A stretch of DNA of 64,000 nt from Rosellinia necatrix (lineage: Eukaryota; Ascomycota; Sordariomycetes; Xylariales; Xylariaceae): assembly GCA_021209875.1 (NCBI GenBank), contig JAGYVD010000006.1:868001-932000 (forward strand), written 5' to 3'. Made by a program: the position numbers and the translations under genes. A model generated the notes under the pieces. It saw nothing but the letters and a program-made list of their open reading frames with translations, was not told the DNA's origin and searched no databases. This document shows, in pieces, positions 50,483 to 61,468 of this stretch (position 1 is its first letter; every line of letters begins with the position of its first letter).

Positions 50483-50997
50483 TTATCTCCCTTTCCGCTT
50501 CTGCTCTAGAAAGAGAACCTTCTTCCGGACTACAATGCGATTTCCAGGTTAGCAAGTTGTCGAGAAAGGGCCAAGTTCCCAAGTCCAAATTCCAAATTCC
50601 AAATTCCAAACCCCAATGCTCTGCCATGGTGGGGGGTGGGAATCCAGGCTGGACGGGCTGTGCCTGGCCGTGGGTGGAATGGCTAGGCGCGCGGGAAGGA
50701 ACACGGGGATTCGGCGACGGGGACCGCACGGGGCCGGGCAGGCGGGGCGCGAGCAGGCGGGACGCGAGAGGACATACCGACAGGATCGTATTTCAGCATA
50801 CTCATGGGCCGGGCGATGCGGGGGCGGGAGAACTGGTAGAAGAAGCCGGTCATGGCCATGGAGATGAGGCGCACGGAGATGAGGCGAGACTTGGCTGTGG
50901 TGCTCGGCGCGAGTTGGGCTCTTTTAGCGGGGATGCAAAAACATCATGGGCGAGCAAGACGGGGCAATTGGAGGTGGGCAGTACCTTTTTTCGCCAT
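50483..50997 (-). CDS. MRPL39: Mitochondrial ribosomal protein bL33m (MRPL39)
   Basis: Three small exons join in frame: 50997-50985 (13 bp), 50894-50778 (117 bp) and 50529-50483 (47 bp), giving 58 residues. The introns are 90 and 248 bp, both GT-AG, and a CTAAC branch site precedes the last acceptor. The product starts [20 protein letters not shown], contains [20 protein letters not shown] and ends QKRKGR. This is the length and sequence of bacterial-type L33 as found in fungal mitochondrial large subunits. It binds 23S-like rRNA near the E site and is imported without an obvious cleavable presequence. The exons are too short to stand out as open frames, so the gene is easily missed. Its 3' end converges with the coiled-coil gene, and it is divergent from the FMN-protein gene. 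Confidence 0.92.
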
Positions 50998-52050
50998 GTC
51001 GGGCGAGCTGTCGTCCGGATGGCGGAGGACGGCGCTGGTGGTGCGGTGATGGTGGTGGTGATGATGGTGGTGGTGGTGGTGGTAAAGGTGGTGGGAAGGT
51101 ACTTAACATACGTACTTTTTTGGTGATGCAGTCCAAGTCCTGGCGCTGAGCTTATGATTTTTGGCGGAGCTTCGAATTGTGGCTGGTGCGACGACGGGAA
51201 TATCTATGTCAGCCACACTCGACCTCTTTTACTTATAATAGGCAGTTACCTAAATACATACCTACCCACTAATAACTAACAACTTCATCTAACCTTTAGG
51301 TAATCCCTCCTCGATAATAGACCGGAATACAGCATGCTCGACCTCCCCCCTCGGGAGTCACACGGCGATGTCGGGCGATGGCTAGGCTCGCATTTTATTC
51401 CCCAGGCTCATCTCTTTACGCTATCCGGTCAATTGCGAGTCAAAAGGTGCCCCAGACTCGGATGGACATGCTCGATTAGGAATGATCGAACTGCTCTCGA
51501 TGGCGGGATGGCGGGATGGCGGGGAGCTAATGGACGAACTACTCGCCAACCAATGAGCTCGAGTACAATACAAATGTCTAGTCCAGAATACATTCCTATA
51601 CAGCATCGCTCTCCTATCTGTGAACCTCGACCTTCCTGCCTGGACCATCGCCTTACTACGTTTGTCACTACGCAGGTCCGAGTCTCCTCCGGCCGTTGGT
51701 CTTCTGGTCCTTGAGCAACGGGGTTGTCCTCATAGGGCGCGTGGGGAACCGCCGACCCGGTCACGCCGAGTATCTAGAGCCTATGAGCTGGGTGAACAGC
51801 AGGTCAAACTACTTCTCCAAGCGTAGTTAGGGGGGGGATTCGTCTGTCTCCTCATCTGGCGTTGTCTCTAGGCTTGTATAAATAGCCTCGACGCCATCCT
51901 GCTGATCACTCTTGACCCTGTCTGCTTGCGTATCAATCTATCTACGTAGGGGTCTAGAACCGCTCTTTGTTCTATAGACAGCTCGCCTACATCACCACAA
52001 ATACAAAAAAACGTACACAAAGACGGGAGAGTGGAAAGAAGCACCTCAAG
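50998..52050. promoter_or_regulatory. Divergent upstream region, bL33m and FMN protein
   Basis: About 1 kb. A GGT/GAT trinucleotide patch (51038-51090) lies just upstream of bL33m. ACCTACC words occur near 51260. From 51830 the sequence is leader-like, with a TATAAATA box at about 51879 roughly 170 bp before the next start codon. Open frames such as 51334-51714 lack any domain. Confidence 0.5.
51038..51090. repeat. GGT/GAT trinucleotide repeat
   Basis: Imperfect GGTGGT, GATGGT and GATGAT units, GC-rich and purine/keto-skewed. Confidence 0.85.
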
Positions 52051-52991
52051 ATGCCTTCCGAATCGCTAGAATATCCGACGAAGCCGTACAGCAAGGTCAA
52101 CCGATACGATGTCCGAGGTAAGCAACCCAATAACCCCTCCCCCCCGTTTGCTCGTCATTCCGATCCCATCAGCTAACAGAAGGAACGAAAGCGACCTACG
52201 CCCTGAAGACGATCCACGAGCTCGTCAACACCTGTCCGATCCTGCACGTGTCATTCACGATGCCGGACTCGCCCTATCCCATGATGCTGCCGATGATCGG
52301 GCAGATGGGGTCGTTCGCGCGGCCGAGCGCCGACACGGGCGACGTGCTGGAGCTGTACCTGCACGGGTACGTGTCGTCGCGGCTCATCAACCTATCGCGG
52401 GGTTCGGGCTCCAGCTCCGGGGAAGGGGAAGGGGAGGCGAAGGGGGAGGAGGAGGCGAAGGGGGAGGAGGAGGCAGGCCTCCCGGTGACGGTCGGGGCCA
52501 GCCACCTGGACGGGCTGGTGCTCACGCTGACGCCCAACTCGCACAGCTACAACTACCGGTCGGCGGTGCTGTTCGGGCGGGCGGAGCTCGTGACGGATGA
52601 GGCGGAGCGGCTGTGGGCCATGGAGCTCGTGACCAACGGCGTGGTGCGGGACCGATACCGGCACACGCGGGTGCCGCCGAATAGGGCCGAGATGCAGAGC
52701 ACCTCCATCCTGCGCGTGCGGGTGGCCGCGGGGAGCGCCAAGATCCGCTCCGGCACGCCGAGCGACGAGAGGGCCGACAAGGAGGACGAGGCGCTGCTCG
52801 CCCGCGTCTGGACCGGCGTCGTCCCCGTCCACTACACCATGGGCACCCCCATCCCCGGCCCCTACAACCGCGTCGAGACCCTGCCGCCCTACCTCGAGGA
52901 GTTCGTCCGCGACGGCAACGAGGACGCCAGGGCCGTCGCCGCGGAGGCCGCTGCCAAGGTCATGAAGGGCAAGCCGAAGGAGGAGGATTAA
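52051..52991 (+). CDS. Pyridoxamine-phosphate-oxidase-like FMN-binding protein
   Basis: Two exons join in frame: 52051-52117 and 52180-52991, giving 292 residues. The intron is 62 bp. The sequence begins YPTKPYSKVNRYDVR and continues TKATYALKTIHELVNTCPI, LHVSFTMPDSPYPMMLPMIG and LYLHGYVSSRLINL. These are the blocks of the split-barrel, flavin-nucleotide-binding family (Pfam Pyridox_ox_2 type), followed by SYNYRSAVLFGRAELV. Such proteins bind FMN, but the substrate of the fungal members is unknown. Residues about 97-122 are a Gly/Ser/Glu/Ala/Lys-rich insertion encoded by a tandem repeat. The acceptor region is CAGAAG, a tandem (NAGNAG) acceptor. Use of CAG gives 292 residues and use of AAG gives 291; both keep frame. 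The coding sequence is clearly more GC-rich than its surroundings. Confidence 0.88.
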
Positions 52992-54183
52992 GGGGGATTA
53001 GGGCTGATGTTGGATTTGGGGGGAAACTCCATGGCGGCGGCGGCGGCGGCGGTGGCGGCTATAAAGAGCACATACAGTTGTGATATCCTAATAGAGGGTT
53101 CTTGAATTCACGTCCGTTTATGGTTGTCCGGTTCTCGCTTTCTATGCGGATACGGTTATGTCATGCAGTCCGTTAACCCGATATCATGTGGGCAACTTAA
53201 ATCTTGTGTACTATGTTCTCGGCGGCGCCCTGGAAGGCGTTACGTTTCGGCTTTATCTGTATCGGGCAGATCGGAACCCCCTTTGCGCAGTCAGGGCATA
53301 TTGCGCACCCAGACTCCGGAGTGTACCTCGTCGTAGTGCGCGGACATCTATGTCTGTATAGTGCGTGTGTCCAGTCACCACGACTCTCATCTAAAAGCTA
53401 CGAGCTTTTATCATCATTGTCAGCCATTGTTAGAAAGATGAGTATGGTTTTAACGACTTCTTGAATCAAAACCGGACCACCACATCCCTCGCTCTCTCGT
53501 CACGAAAATTGGAAGTCTACTGCAACAACGAAGCGTCACCTCTCTGGGTACGAAAGGCATCTATGTCGCAGAGGGGCCTTTATCGTAAAGGGGGAAGGGA
53601 CCTTTGCTCTAAAAGCCGTCAAATCCGGAGTTACGGCCACGTAGTGAATACTTTTTTTGTATCAATCATACCGCCTTTTAGAGAGGTCGGTGTTAGTCCC
53701 TCTTGAACCGCACACATTTCAAGGGGATCAGGATTGACCTACCAAATTCGCGCCCAAAATAAAATTAAAAGAGCCTTTAGATTCTATCTCACATCCAAGT
53801 GTATAACGGCCATCTCGGAATATTCTACCCTGTCTGATCCCGTGATTATCTCTATTGATTTGAATACATAGCTGAGATCGTTAGCAATCCACGCCTACTT
53901 AAGACATTCGCTATTTCAATGGCTACGACGCAATGATTTCGATATTCAACTTTACCCTGGGCTCAACTGCATAAAACCTTCTCACGGATTTCTCTTTCGA
54001 AACCCAATCACGACCGACAATATTTTCCATTCCGTTAGATCCTACATACCTCAATATCAAAAAACCGTTTTATTAGTCGTCGTATTGACCAAGATCTCCG
54101 GGCTATACAGTCGCTTGGCTCCGGTTCCCCCGCGGGATAGTTAGCTGCTGTGGATAATTATATCCAACTTGGCAGACGACGTA

Positions 54184-54218
<35 letters not shown>

Positions 54219-55282
54219 CAGTTAGTCTAGCCACTTTGCGATTGTCTTTTCTATCTTGCAATTCCCACATACTAACCTTCATTATTCTGAGAATGACGCG
54301 AGCTGTATTTTACAAGCTTCTCTATCTGTTAACAGTTCAAGGATTTTTCGACAAATACAGAGATCGCTGCTGGCAACCAGAAAACCAAGCGCGAAATGTT
54401 ATTCGACAATCAGCTATTGACCAAGCCCCTTACTGGATAATTTCAGAGCTAAAAACGCAAACCCAGATATCAATCCTGAGTTACTTGGCTTCTAACCACC
54501 AGGGTTGGTAAATCAGTGTAGGGAATGCCTATACTAATGTTTATTATATAATAATTTCTACCAACTATGCGGACCATTAATTTGTGCTTGGAGACGGGTG
54601 TTACGCTTAGATTAACGTAACCTCAATTAGTGATTTTGGCTGGGTCTCGTGAAGGGTTGGTCGTGCAAAAATCTTCGTCTTGTAGAGTTAGTGACATGAG
54701 AGTTCCATTTTCGAATGCTAGATAGCATAAACTGCATATATTTCATTTGGTATATAATGAATGACCTACGTATGTTATAGTTCTCCATTGTCAGGATATA
54801 CAACATGGCTTAGCGGTCTCTCTAGCATACATTATCACAGTTCATGACGCTAGTATTTCTAGAAATGACTTATGTTATTGCACAAGCAGGGAAGTTCCTT
54901 CTATCTTGTAGTCCTCCGCTATTCTAGCTTATATACATGGTCTTTAGGTCCGTGCCTGGTGGAGGCCTAGAGGCCGGGCTTGGTTCCGTGACATGCATCG
55001 TCAATATTATGCTGTTGCAAGGCATGTCTCCTGGTCATTTCACTACCTAATGACGAACATTGATGGCTGTAGGCCATGACAGGGGGCCAAGTTCGTGGCC
55101 ACCACCACTGGCGAGCTGGTGAATTGCAGGCGGTACATGGGAGCTTGTCCAGAATACGTTCGTGATAGTCAATTTAATCCAGGAGTACACTGCTGCTATC
55201 ATATGGCTATACGAATATTGCCGTTATAGTGACGTAATATATATACAATGTAATTGAGGGGAGAACACAACCAGGAGCACAA
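52992..55282. other. AT-rich intergenic DNA, possible mobile-element relic
   Basis: A GGC repeat (53034-53057) lies just after the FMN-protein stop. From about 53.4 to 54.9 kb the DNA becomes visibly AT-rich, with a perfect T17/A18 palindrome at 54184-54218. A 91-codon frame follows at 54236-54511 (MTRAVFYKLLYLLTVQGFF), vaguely like degraded transposon sequence. No terminal repeats, target-site duplications or diagnostic motifs can be pointed out. Confidence 0.45.
54184..54218. repeat. Perfect T17/A18 homopolymer palindrome
   Basis: Seventeen T immediately followed by eighteen A, so each strand can fold back on itself with no loop sequence other than the junction. Confidence 0.9.
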
Positions 55283-55363
55283 GGCACTTTGGCGGAGTGG
55301 TTAACGCGCAGGATTGCTAATCCTGTTCCTTCGGGAGCCCGAGTTCGAATCTCGGAGGTGTCG
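55283..55363 (+). tRNA. trnS(gct): tRNA-Ser (anticodon GCT)
   Basis: 81-nt gene without intron. The acceptor strands GGCACTT and AGGTGTC pair (two G-U pairs) with discriminator G. The anticodon loop TTGCTAA sits on a CAGGA/TCCTG stem, with the anticodon GCT at 55316-55318 reading AGC/AGU codons. A long variable arm (TTCCTTCGGGAG) marks a class II serine tRNA. The T-arm contains GAGTTCGAATCTC. A T-rich stretch right after the gene (ATTTTTT) is a good RNA polymerase III terminator. Confidence 0.96.
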
Positions 55364-55731
55364 AATTTTTTCCCTCTGGTCCTTAGGAAGGGGGAAGGAT
55401 ATGTTTGGGGGTGGGGGTTTTTTGTAAGAAAAAAAAACACTAATTGCAGTTACGGATGGCTGGCTGGTTGACCGGCATGTGAACTAAGGCCATATCTGCA
55501 CGCCTGTTCCCAACTGGCGTGCACGGACTGACCAGCCCCACCCACACCCACACTTACGGCCAATTCATCCCACTTACTCTTTCCTTTCTTTCTCACCTGT
55601 ATATTTTTCGTGCAATACATCACTTATGGCTGGAGCCTTGACTTCTTATTTCTGACTGGTGCAACAGTTGATTGTTATTTCTTCTTCTATAAAACTATGA
55701 AATGAAGAAAAAAGGAAAAATTAATAGGAAA
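55364..55731. other. Spacer between the inverted tRNA genes
   Basis: A 368-bp spacer between two identical, convergent tRNA-Ser genes. It has no gene. It contains an A-run (AAAAAAAA) near 55430 and T-rich termination signals for both genes; it is otherwise unremarkable. Confidence 0.7.
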
Positions 55732-55812
55732 CGACACCTCCGAGATTCGAACTCGGGCTCCCGAAGGAACAGGATTAGCAATCCTGCGCGTTAACCACTC
55801 CGCCAAAGTGCC
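55732..55812 (-). tRNA. trnS(gct): tRNA-Ser (anticodon GCT), second copy
   Basis: The reverse complement of 55732-55812 is identical over all 81 nt to the copy at 55283-55363. The anticodon GCT lies at 55777-55779 on the minus strand. Flanks differ completely outside the tRNA. Downstream, TTTCC and later T-rich sequence may serve as terminator. Confidence 0.96.
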
Positions 55813-56951
55813 TATTGCTTCTGATTATGATCTCTGTCCAGTAACACTACACATATATTACATCTGTAGGCCATTTCTATATCTAATAGCCAACCTACCT
55901 GCTAGACGTGAGCGTTTGAAAAGGTCTAAACTATACAAGAAGTTCATCACAAAATAAAACATCTATTCCCTGCGGAACAACCCCCCTGCGTACTGTACTT
56001 CCCCCTGGCCGCTCGCCTCGCTCGTAATGCTGTAGCATATTGCTCCGTCATGTCGCTGGATGTCGCTATGCATACTAGAAGTTGCTGGGCTCTTAAATCC
56101 AAAGTACTTACGTCGCAAACAATGGTTTCTTGTTGTCATGTCCGTGGAGCACGTTCAAGAGCTCTTCATTCACGTCGTTGCGCGTTGAGATGCTTATTAC
56201 ATTTACTAACTGTTCTGTTGGCCACCTGGTTCGGCGTGTGGTTCGGCATGGCATCCGGTTGACAGGAGAAGCGCCTCTGCAGTTGGATTTCGTTCATTCT
56301 TTCTATGGGGATATTATAAGAATAGTCGAGGTATGGTATGGGAGGTAAACACCGGATTGGATTGTGTATGACACAAGGGGGGGAGAATCTATCGATGACA
56401 TTGGAGAGTGCTGACGCCGAAATACCGCTGTTTATGGATTAGAGCGGAAGGATGCCGTGATGGGAATACTTGAATATATATAGGGATACCGGTTTTTGAA
56501 AATGACCAGGAGTTCAAGATTCGTGTATAGGCGGGATTCGACTCATTTCGCATCCCTGGCATACCACTTAGGGTCAATATCTTGCATCATATCTCCAGTG
56601 TTTTCCCTCGTTGGCCAGAAACGGGTAAACTTAGCTGAGGAAATCATTCATTTGGGCCACAGCACGAAGAAACGATGCGCGTAGGCTAGACTGTTTTTCT
56701 TTTTTCCTTTTGTCTTGTTTGTGGGAATAAGAGTATCATTATTGATGATGCCTGACAATGCGGCAACCATTATTTATAGAACGCCTAACCCATGCTAGTT
56801 GGTATAGCTAATCTGTACCCAAAGCAACGCTCGATGCCGGAGCGATGGCGCCATCCCCCTCCCTACACCTCGCTATCATCCCCTCTCTCCCTCTCTCTTC
56901 GCCCGTGCGGGGGAGGGTATTTCCATTCAAATACAAAGAAGCCTGAAAGGT
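55813..56951. other. Intergenic, no gene seen
   Basis: Short frames only, no domain. The right end is the probable 3' untranslated region of the GH47 gene on the minus strand. Confidence 0.6.
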
Positions 56952-58727
56952 TTAGATGGGCTTGCCTGCGACGCGGACGGGGTGTGCCTCGGTGTTGAAT
57001 ACCCACTGGTTGTCGTGGGAGGCGGAGACCTGGTAGGGGGCCTCGCCGGCCTGGATGAGGTAGCTGTACTTGAGGACCTCGGCGAACCAGAAGCTCTCCT
57101 GGGAATCGAAGAAGGAGCCACCGTTGGCGGTGTTGACGTTGGTGACGGCGCTGAAGCCGACGCCGGCGCTGCACGTCTTGTTAATGTTGAGGAACGCGTC
57201 CCAGGCCCAGTCCTGGTACTTGGTGTCGCCCGTGGCCCGGTACGCGTAGTAGTAGCTCTCGATCACCTCGGGTCGCAGGACGTACGGCGACGACGAGATC
57301 CAGAACCCGTTCTTGTTGTAGAAGGCCGCCTGGTCCGATGGCGCCGCCCCGTTGTTGCTGGCGTTGCCGAGCGTGCTGTCCTGCCACGCGAAGCCTTCCG
57401 GTCCGATCCCGGTCACTGTGCTGATGTAGGTCTCGTGGCAGCCGTTAACGAGCTCGAGGCCGAACTTGACGTACTCCTCCTTGTTGAGTGTCAGGCCTCC
57501 AAGGATGATGTTGCCTCCGTCGAAGCAGGCCACTAATTTATTCATCTTAGTTTCATGAAATTTTGCAAAACGATGAGATGTCTTTTTTTCTTTTCTTTTT
57601 TTTTTCTGGGAGTCACTCACAATGGCCTGAGGAGAACCTAAGCTTGTCCTTGCCGGCGCCGTTGTAAGCGGCCAGGAAGGTAAGCTCCGGGCGGGTCGAG
57701 GGGTGGGAGGCCAGGTACTTGATCGTGGAGTCGATGGCGGCGATCCAGCGGTCCTTGAACACACCGAAGCGCTCGGTGTCGTACATGTACATCTTGATAA
57801 GGTACTCGTAGAACGAATCGGTACCGCCGTTCCAGCCACCTTGACCATTGGCGAAGGTGCCGTCGGCGATGTTGACATCGGTGCCGATCAAGCCGGGGTA
57901 GGGCTCCCCGACCTCGGGATTCTTGACCTTTAGGAGGTAGTCCTCGCCGGCTCGTGTCAACTTGGCGTACTTATCATCGCCAGTGAGATCGCTCAGGCGG
58001 GTCCATTCCAGGATCAACGTGCCGATTGTGGCGATACCGTTGGTGTTCGCGTTGCCCTGGACAGGGCCGTCAGGGCCGTTAAAAATCAGGTCGTTATTCG
58101 GGACACCGCTGGGGGTGTCGAAGGCGACACTGAGTAGGTCGGCCAGCGTGACGGCTTGGTCCAGGATTGTCTGCACTGAATCCTTGTCGACTTTTCCCTC
58201 GAAGGGCCCGGTGAGGAAGTCGTACGCTATGTCCGATTTAGCACAAGTCGCAGCAGGAGGGTTAGGGTGCGGGAGGTGAATTACCGGAAACGAGACCGCC
58301 AAGGTAGCGGATAGTGGTCTCGAAGAGCGAGACCTTCTCAGCGCCATCTACTGTCCGGTTGAAGTTGACGGTCTTGATGTGGTCTACAATCTGGTTTACG
58401 ACCGCATCGTTCTCCATAATCAGAGCGGTGGAGATGGCATCGACAGCGCTCGCACCCCATCCATTTCTGCGACTTGTGTTAGCGCGCGGGTTTTCTACCG
58501 AGAAGGGTCCCCTTCATCTCTTACCGGTCGTTGTCGTAACTCATTGTGATGGGCTTCAGGCTATCGTGGGGGAAAGCATATTTGTAGTAGCCATCCCAGG
58601 ACCTCTGGAATGCTTCCTTGACGCCGTCAACCCTGTCCTGGTGGCTGACGTAGCTGTGACGAGGACGGGCCAGGGGAGAAGCAGAGACGGTGCTCAAGGC
58701 AGCGAGGGCCCAGGTAAAACGATGCAT
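56952..58727 (-). CDS. Secreted GH47 alpha-1,2-mannosidase
   Basis: Four exons join in frame: 58727-58525, 58466-58285, 58226-57621 and 57532-56952, giving 523 residues. The introns are 58, 58 and 88 bp. Residues 1-17 are a signal peptide ([17 protein letters not shown]). The class I mannosidase blocks appear in order: [50 protein letters not shown], a cysteine pair C333 and C362 in the positions of the family's conserved disulfide, [25 protein letters not shown] and the terminal FNTEAHP. In that last motif T511 should bind the catalytic Ca2+. The enzyme removes alpha-1,2-linked mannose from high-mannose N-glycans. The N-terminal secretion signal without a membrane anchor suggests the secreted or Golgi-lumen fungal type. 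The family length (about 510) fits a complete protein. Clear identification; localisation inferred. Confidence 0.95.
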
Positions 58728-61468
58728 GATGAAGTACTATGCAACGCACACTTGACAGCGCGGGAGAGATACAGCTGTTGAGGTGAGAAGAAGAAAAGCC
58801 AAGCGGGAGAGCGGACGGGTGCGAGGCATGCCCATGTCTTATATAGCCGATCTCTACCTGCCTTAGCATGGCGATGTATAGCTATGCGGAACGTGTGATC
58901 AAGGCCCCAGCCAACAAAGTGTGGATTAGCAAGCCGACGTCAGTCTGGACGGTGCCATTTGCACCTCCTCTATCCGAATGGACCAGCGTTAGGCTCGCAT
59001 CCCGTGGCGCCTGTGGGTTGCGTCCCTTGGTGCTGGCTCCATGACAACTTCCCTCCCGAATAAGGGGGTCGGCAAACACAATAAAAGTGGGATGAGCTCG
59101 GCCGGGGAGGTCAACACGGCAGGGTCACTAGCCTGAACGCAGGTTCTTATTCGAATTGCATTGATATAGAGTGATGCAACACTAGGTTGGGGAATCCTTG
59201 AGGCTGGCTAGCCTCAAAGGTTAGCTGCGGCGATCACCTGAACACAAGCTGGTCCATAGCTGCAGTACAACGCGATGATCAACAGGAGACCCAGGCACGA
59301 GGGGACGGGACGGGCACGTTGGGGGGGATTTTCTCCAAAAAGCGCGGCATCCAAGAAGAACCCAAAGAGCATGTGGCAGGTAACGAACAAACAACTCGAG
59401 TCTCGATAACTATCATGAAAGAGAAACGTGCGCCATTCCCTCAACATCCCTACTGTGTATATTTCCACATTTTTGCTTTTCTCATCAACAGGGTCAACAC
59501 AAACACACTATGCGCGTGCTTCGGCACTTGCACAACACAAGCTTGACGAAAAACGCCACGAAAAACGCCACCAGGAACCGAACCATGGGGGAAGCGGCAG
59601 TGTCATAGGCCGAGGGAAATATCCTGCTCGGCCAACTCCTTTTCATTCCAACTTGGCGGCGGCTTTGCTAGTGGAGTTCCAACTGACCTGAGATGGTACC
59701 TTTTGGGGAATACAACCTTCCATATACGGGTGGCCACGCGCAGATCACTGAGCCATTCATGACGACGGTGAAGAATCAGGTACCTAACTTCCTAAGGTGT
59801 TGTGACGTGTGAGGGGTAACCTAGTCGAAGAGAATAGTAGGATGCATTTCGTAACTAAGATGCGAGAGACGGCCCGACCAGGCTATTGTGGTTTTTTTTT
59901 TTTTTTTTAAACTCCGTTCGTTTATTTTTGTCTTTTCCCCTTGCAATAATTGAGCCCCTGGAGAGATGCTGGTTAAATTGACAGCTTACCTTCTCACCGG
60001 CACCAACCATGGCGACAAAACGCTCCGATGCCCTACTCAATATTGTATTATCCACCAGTAAATTGATGTCGTGTAGTTAAGGTGCGCATGTAGCACAATA
60101 TATGTTCAGCCTTATTTCCAGATCAGATCGGTATAACTATCTTGTGTTTGTTAACTTTGAGGAGCAACTCGACTTTGCTTGCTTGCTAGGTACCTCACTA
60201 GCCGTAGGTAGATAGTCGATGGACCATGCGGGGAAGAAGCCGGAGTCTTGCCGACCGCTACGTCCGCATATGGCTTGGATTCTGGCTAGGGCTGCCTACT
60301 GCCAGGGTCTAGAACTACTTCGGTATGGTAAACCATCCTTACACGCGGGGGGAGTAGCTAGGATAGGAATCACCACATCCCGATGGGAGGTAACAACGGC
60401 ACAGTATTCCGAAGTAGGCAGTAACCGACAAAATACTGCAAGTATATCATCTTTCGAATGAGTGTGGGTAGAACAAACGGCCGCAAGACGATCGAAAGGT
60501 TTATAGGAAGGCAAATGAAGATAAGAAGCGTCTCATGCCGCACGACGCATCGTGTATGCATCTCGGGTTGAGGCACAGACGTCACAATCGCTATGAGTAT
60601 CCAATCCAGTGTTGTCCTTTGAAATTCTGCGCTGCAGGAACAGACATCTCTTGTTATGTATGTAGTTATGCACAAGCACACCACTACGTGTGGAGTGCGC
60701 CTGGGGCCTTGGACCCTGGACCATGCTTGCGCTCCTTGCGGTTGTCTTGATAGCAACATGCCAAGCTTCGTAGACCGGCGGGCGGCGACTTGGGCTATAA
60801 TCGTTGGGAACCACAACGGTCGTATAGACGTCATAGGCTGTTGGTGCCTTACACTACTAAATTGCTAGTGGCCAGTGGCGTTTAATTTCTTTTCATCGCA
60901 CGCTCGGTAGGCTGAGCAGGTCGCACTGTTGGGTTGCCATGTGTAGATGTCATGATAGGTTGCCCAAGCGGAAGAGGATAAAGTTGCAATAAGAGAACAA
61001 CGAGAGGAGCCAAGGTCATCATCCCTGTTTCTGCATGGCGCTCAAGCAAAGCATAGATAGGCGCTGAGGGGAACGTTGTCGGGATGCGCATTATTATCGC
61101 AACTTCCATATTATTAGGTTCCACGAGCCATGCTTCGGACGTTTGTCAGAACTCGTATGATATTACCCGCCCATGCACCTATGCAAACAGACCAAGCTCA
61201 AAGCGCTGCATACGAAGTCTGTTCCCATACACGGGTAACGTATCCTCTTGTGGCACCTTTCATCGTGGTAGCCAACGGATTTGGATATGATAGGGTGGTG
61301 ATCCACAAGGACTAGTGAGCCTCGGCTAACACACGAGCAGTACTTGACGATGTCATTCATATTGCCATCATTTGCCTAGCCATCATTCCCCTCCATAGTC
61401 CTATACCGGTCAGGGCGAGAACTGGCCAGGTCACGGTTCATGTACAAATGTTCACGTTAGCAGGTGTA
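58728..61468. other. 2.7-kb intergenic region
   Basis: Upstream region of the GH47 gene and downstream region of RAD10. Frames are under 155 codons and lack domains. A T17 run lies at 59892-59908. No structured RNA was recognised. Confidence 0.6.

Noticed and set aside
50178..50729. 183-codon minus-strand frame
   Set aside because: It overlaps the last exon and second intron of the bL33m gene in another frame and shows no domain.
52109..52832. Frames of 163 (plus) and 146 (minus) codons
   Set aside because: They are shadows of the GC-rich FMN-binding protein gene in other frames.
56982..57536. 184-codon plus-strand frame
   Set aside because: It is antisense to exon 4 of the GH47 gene, whose minus-strand reading contains the family motifs.
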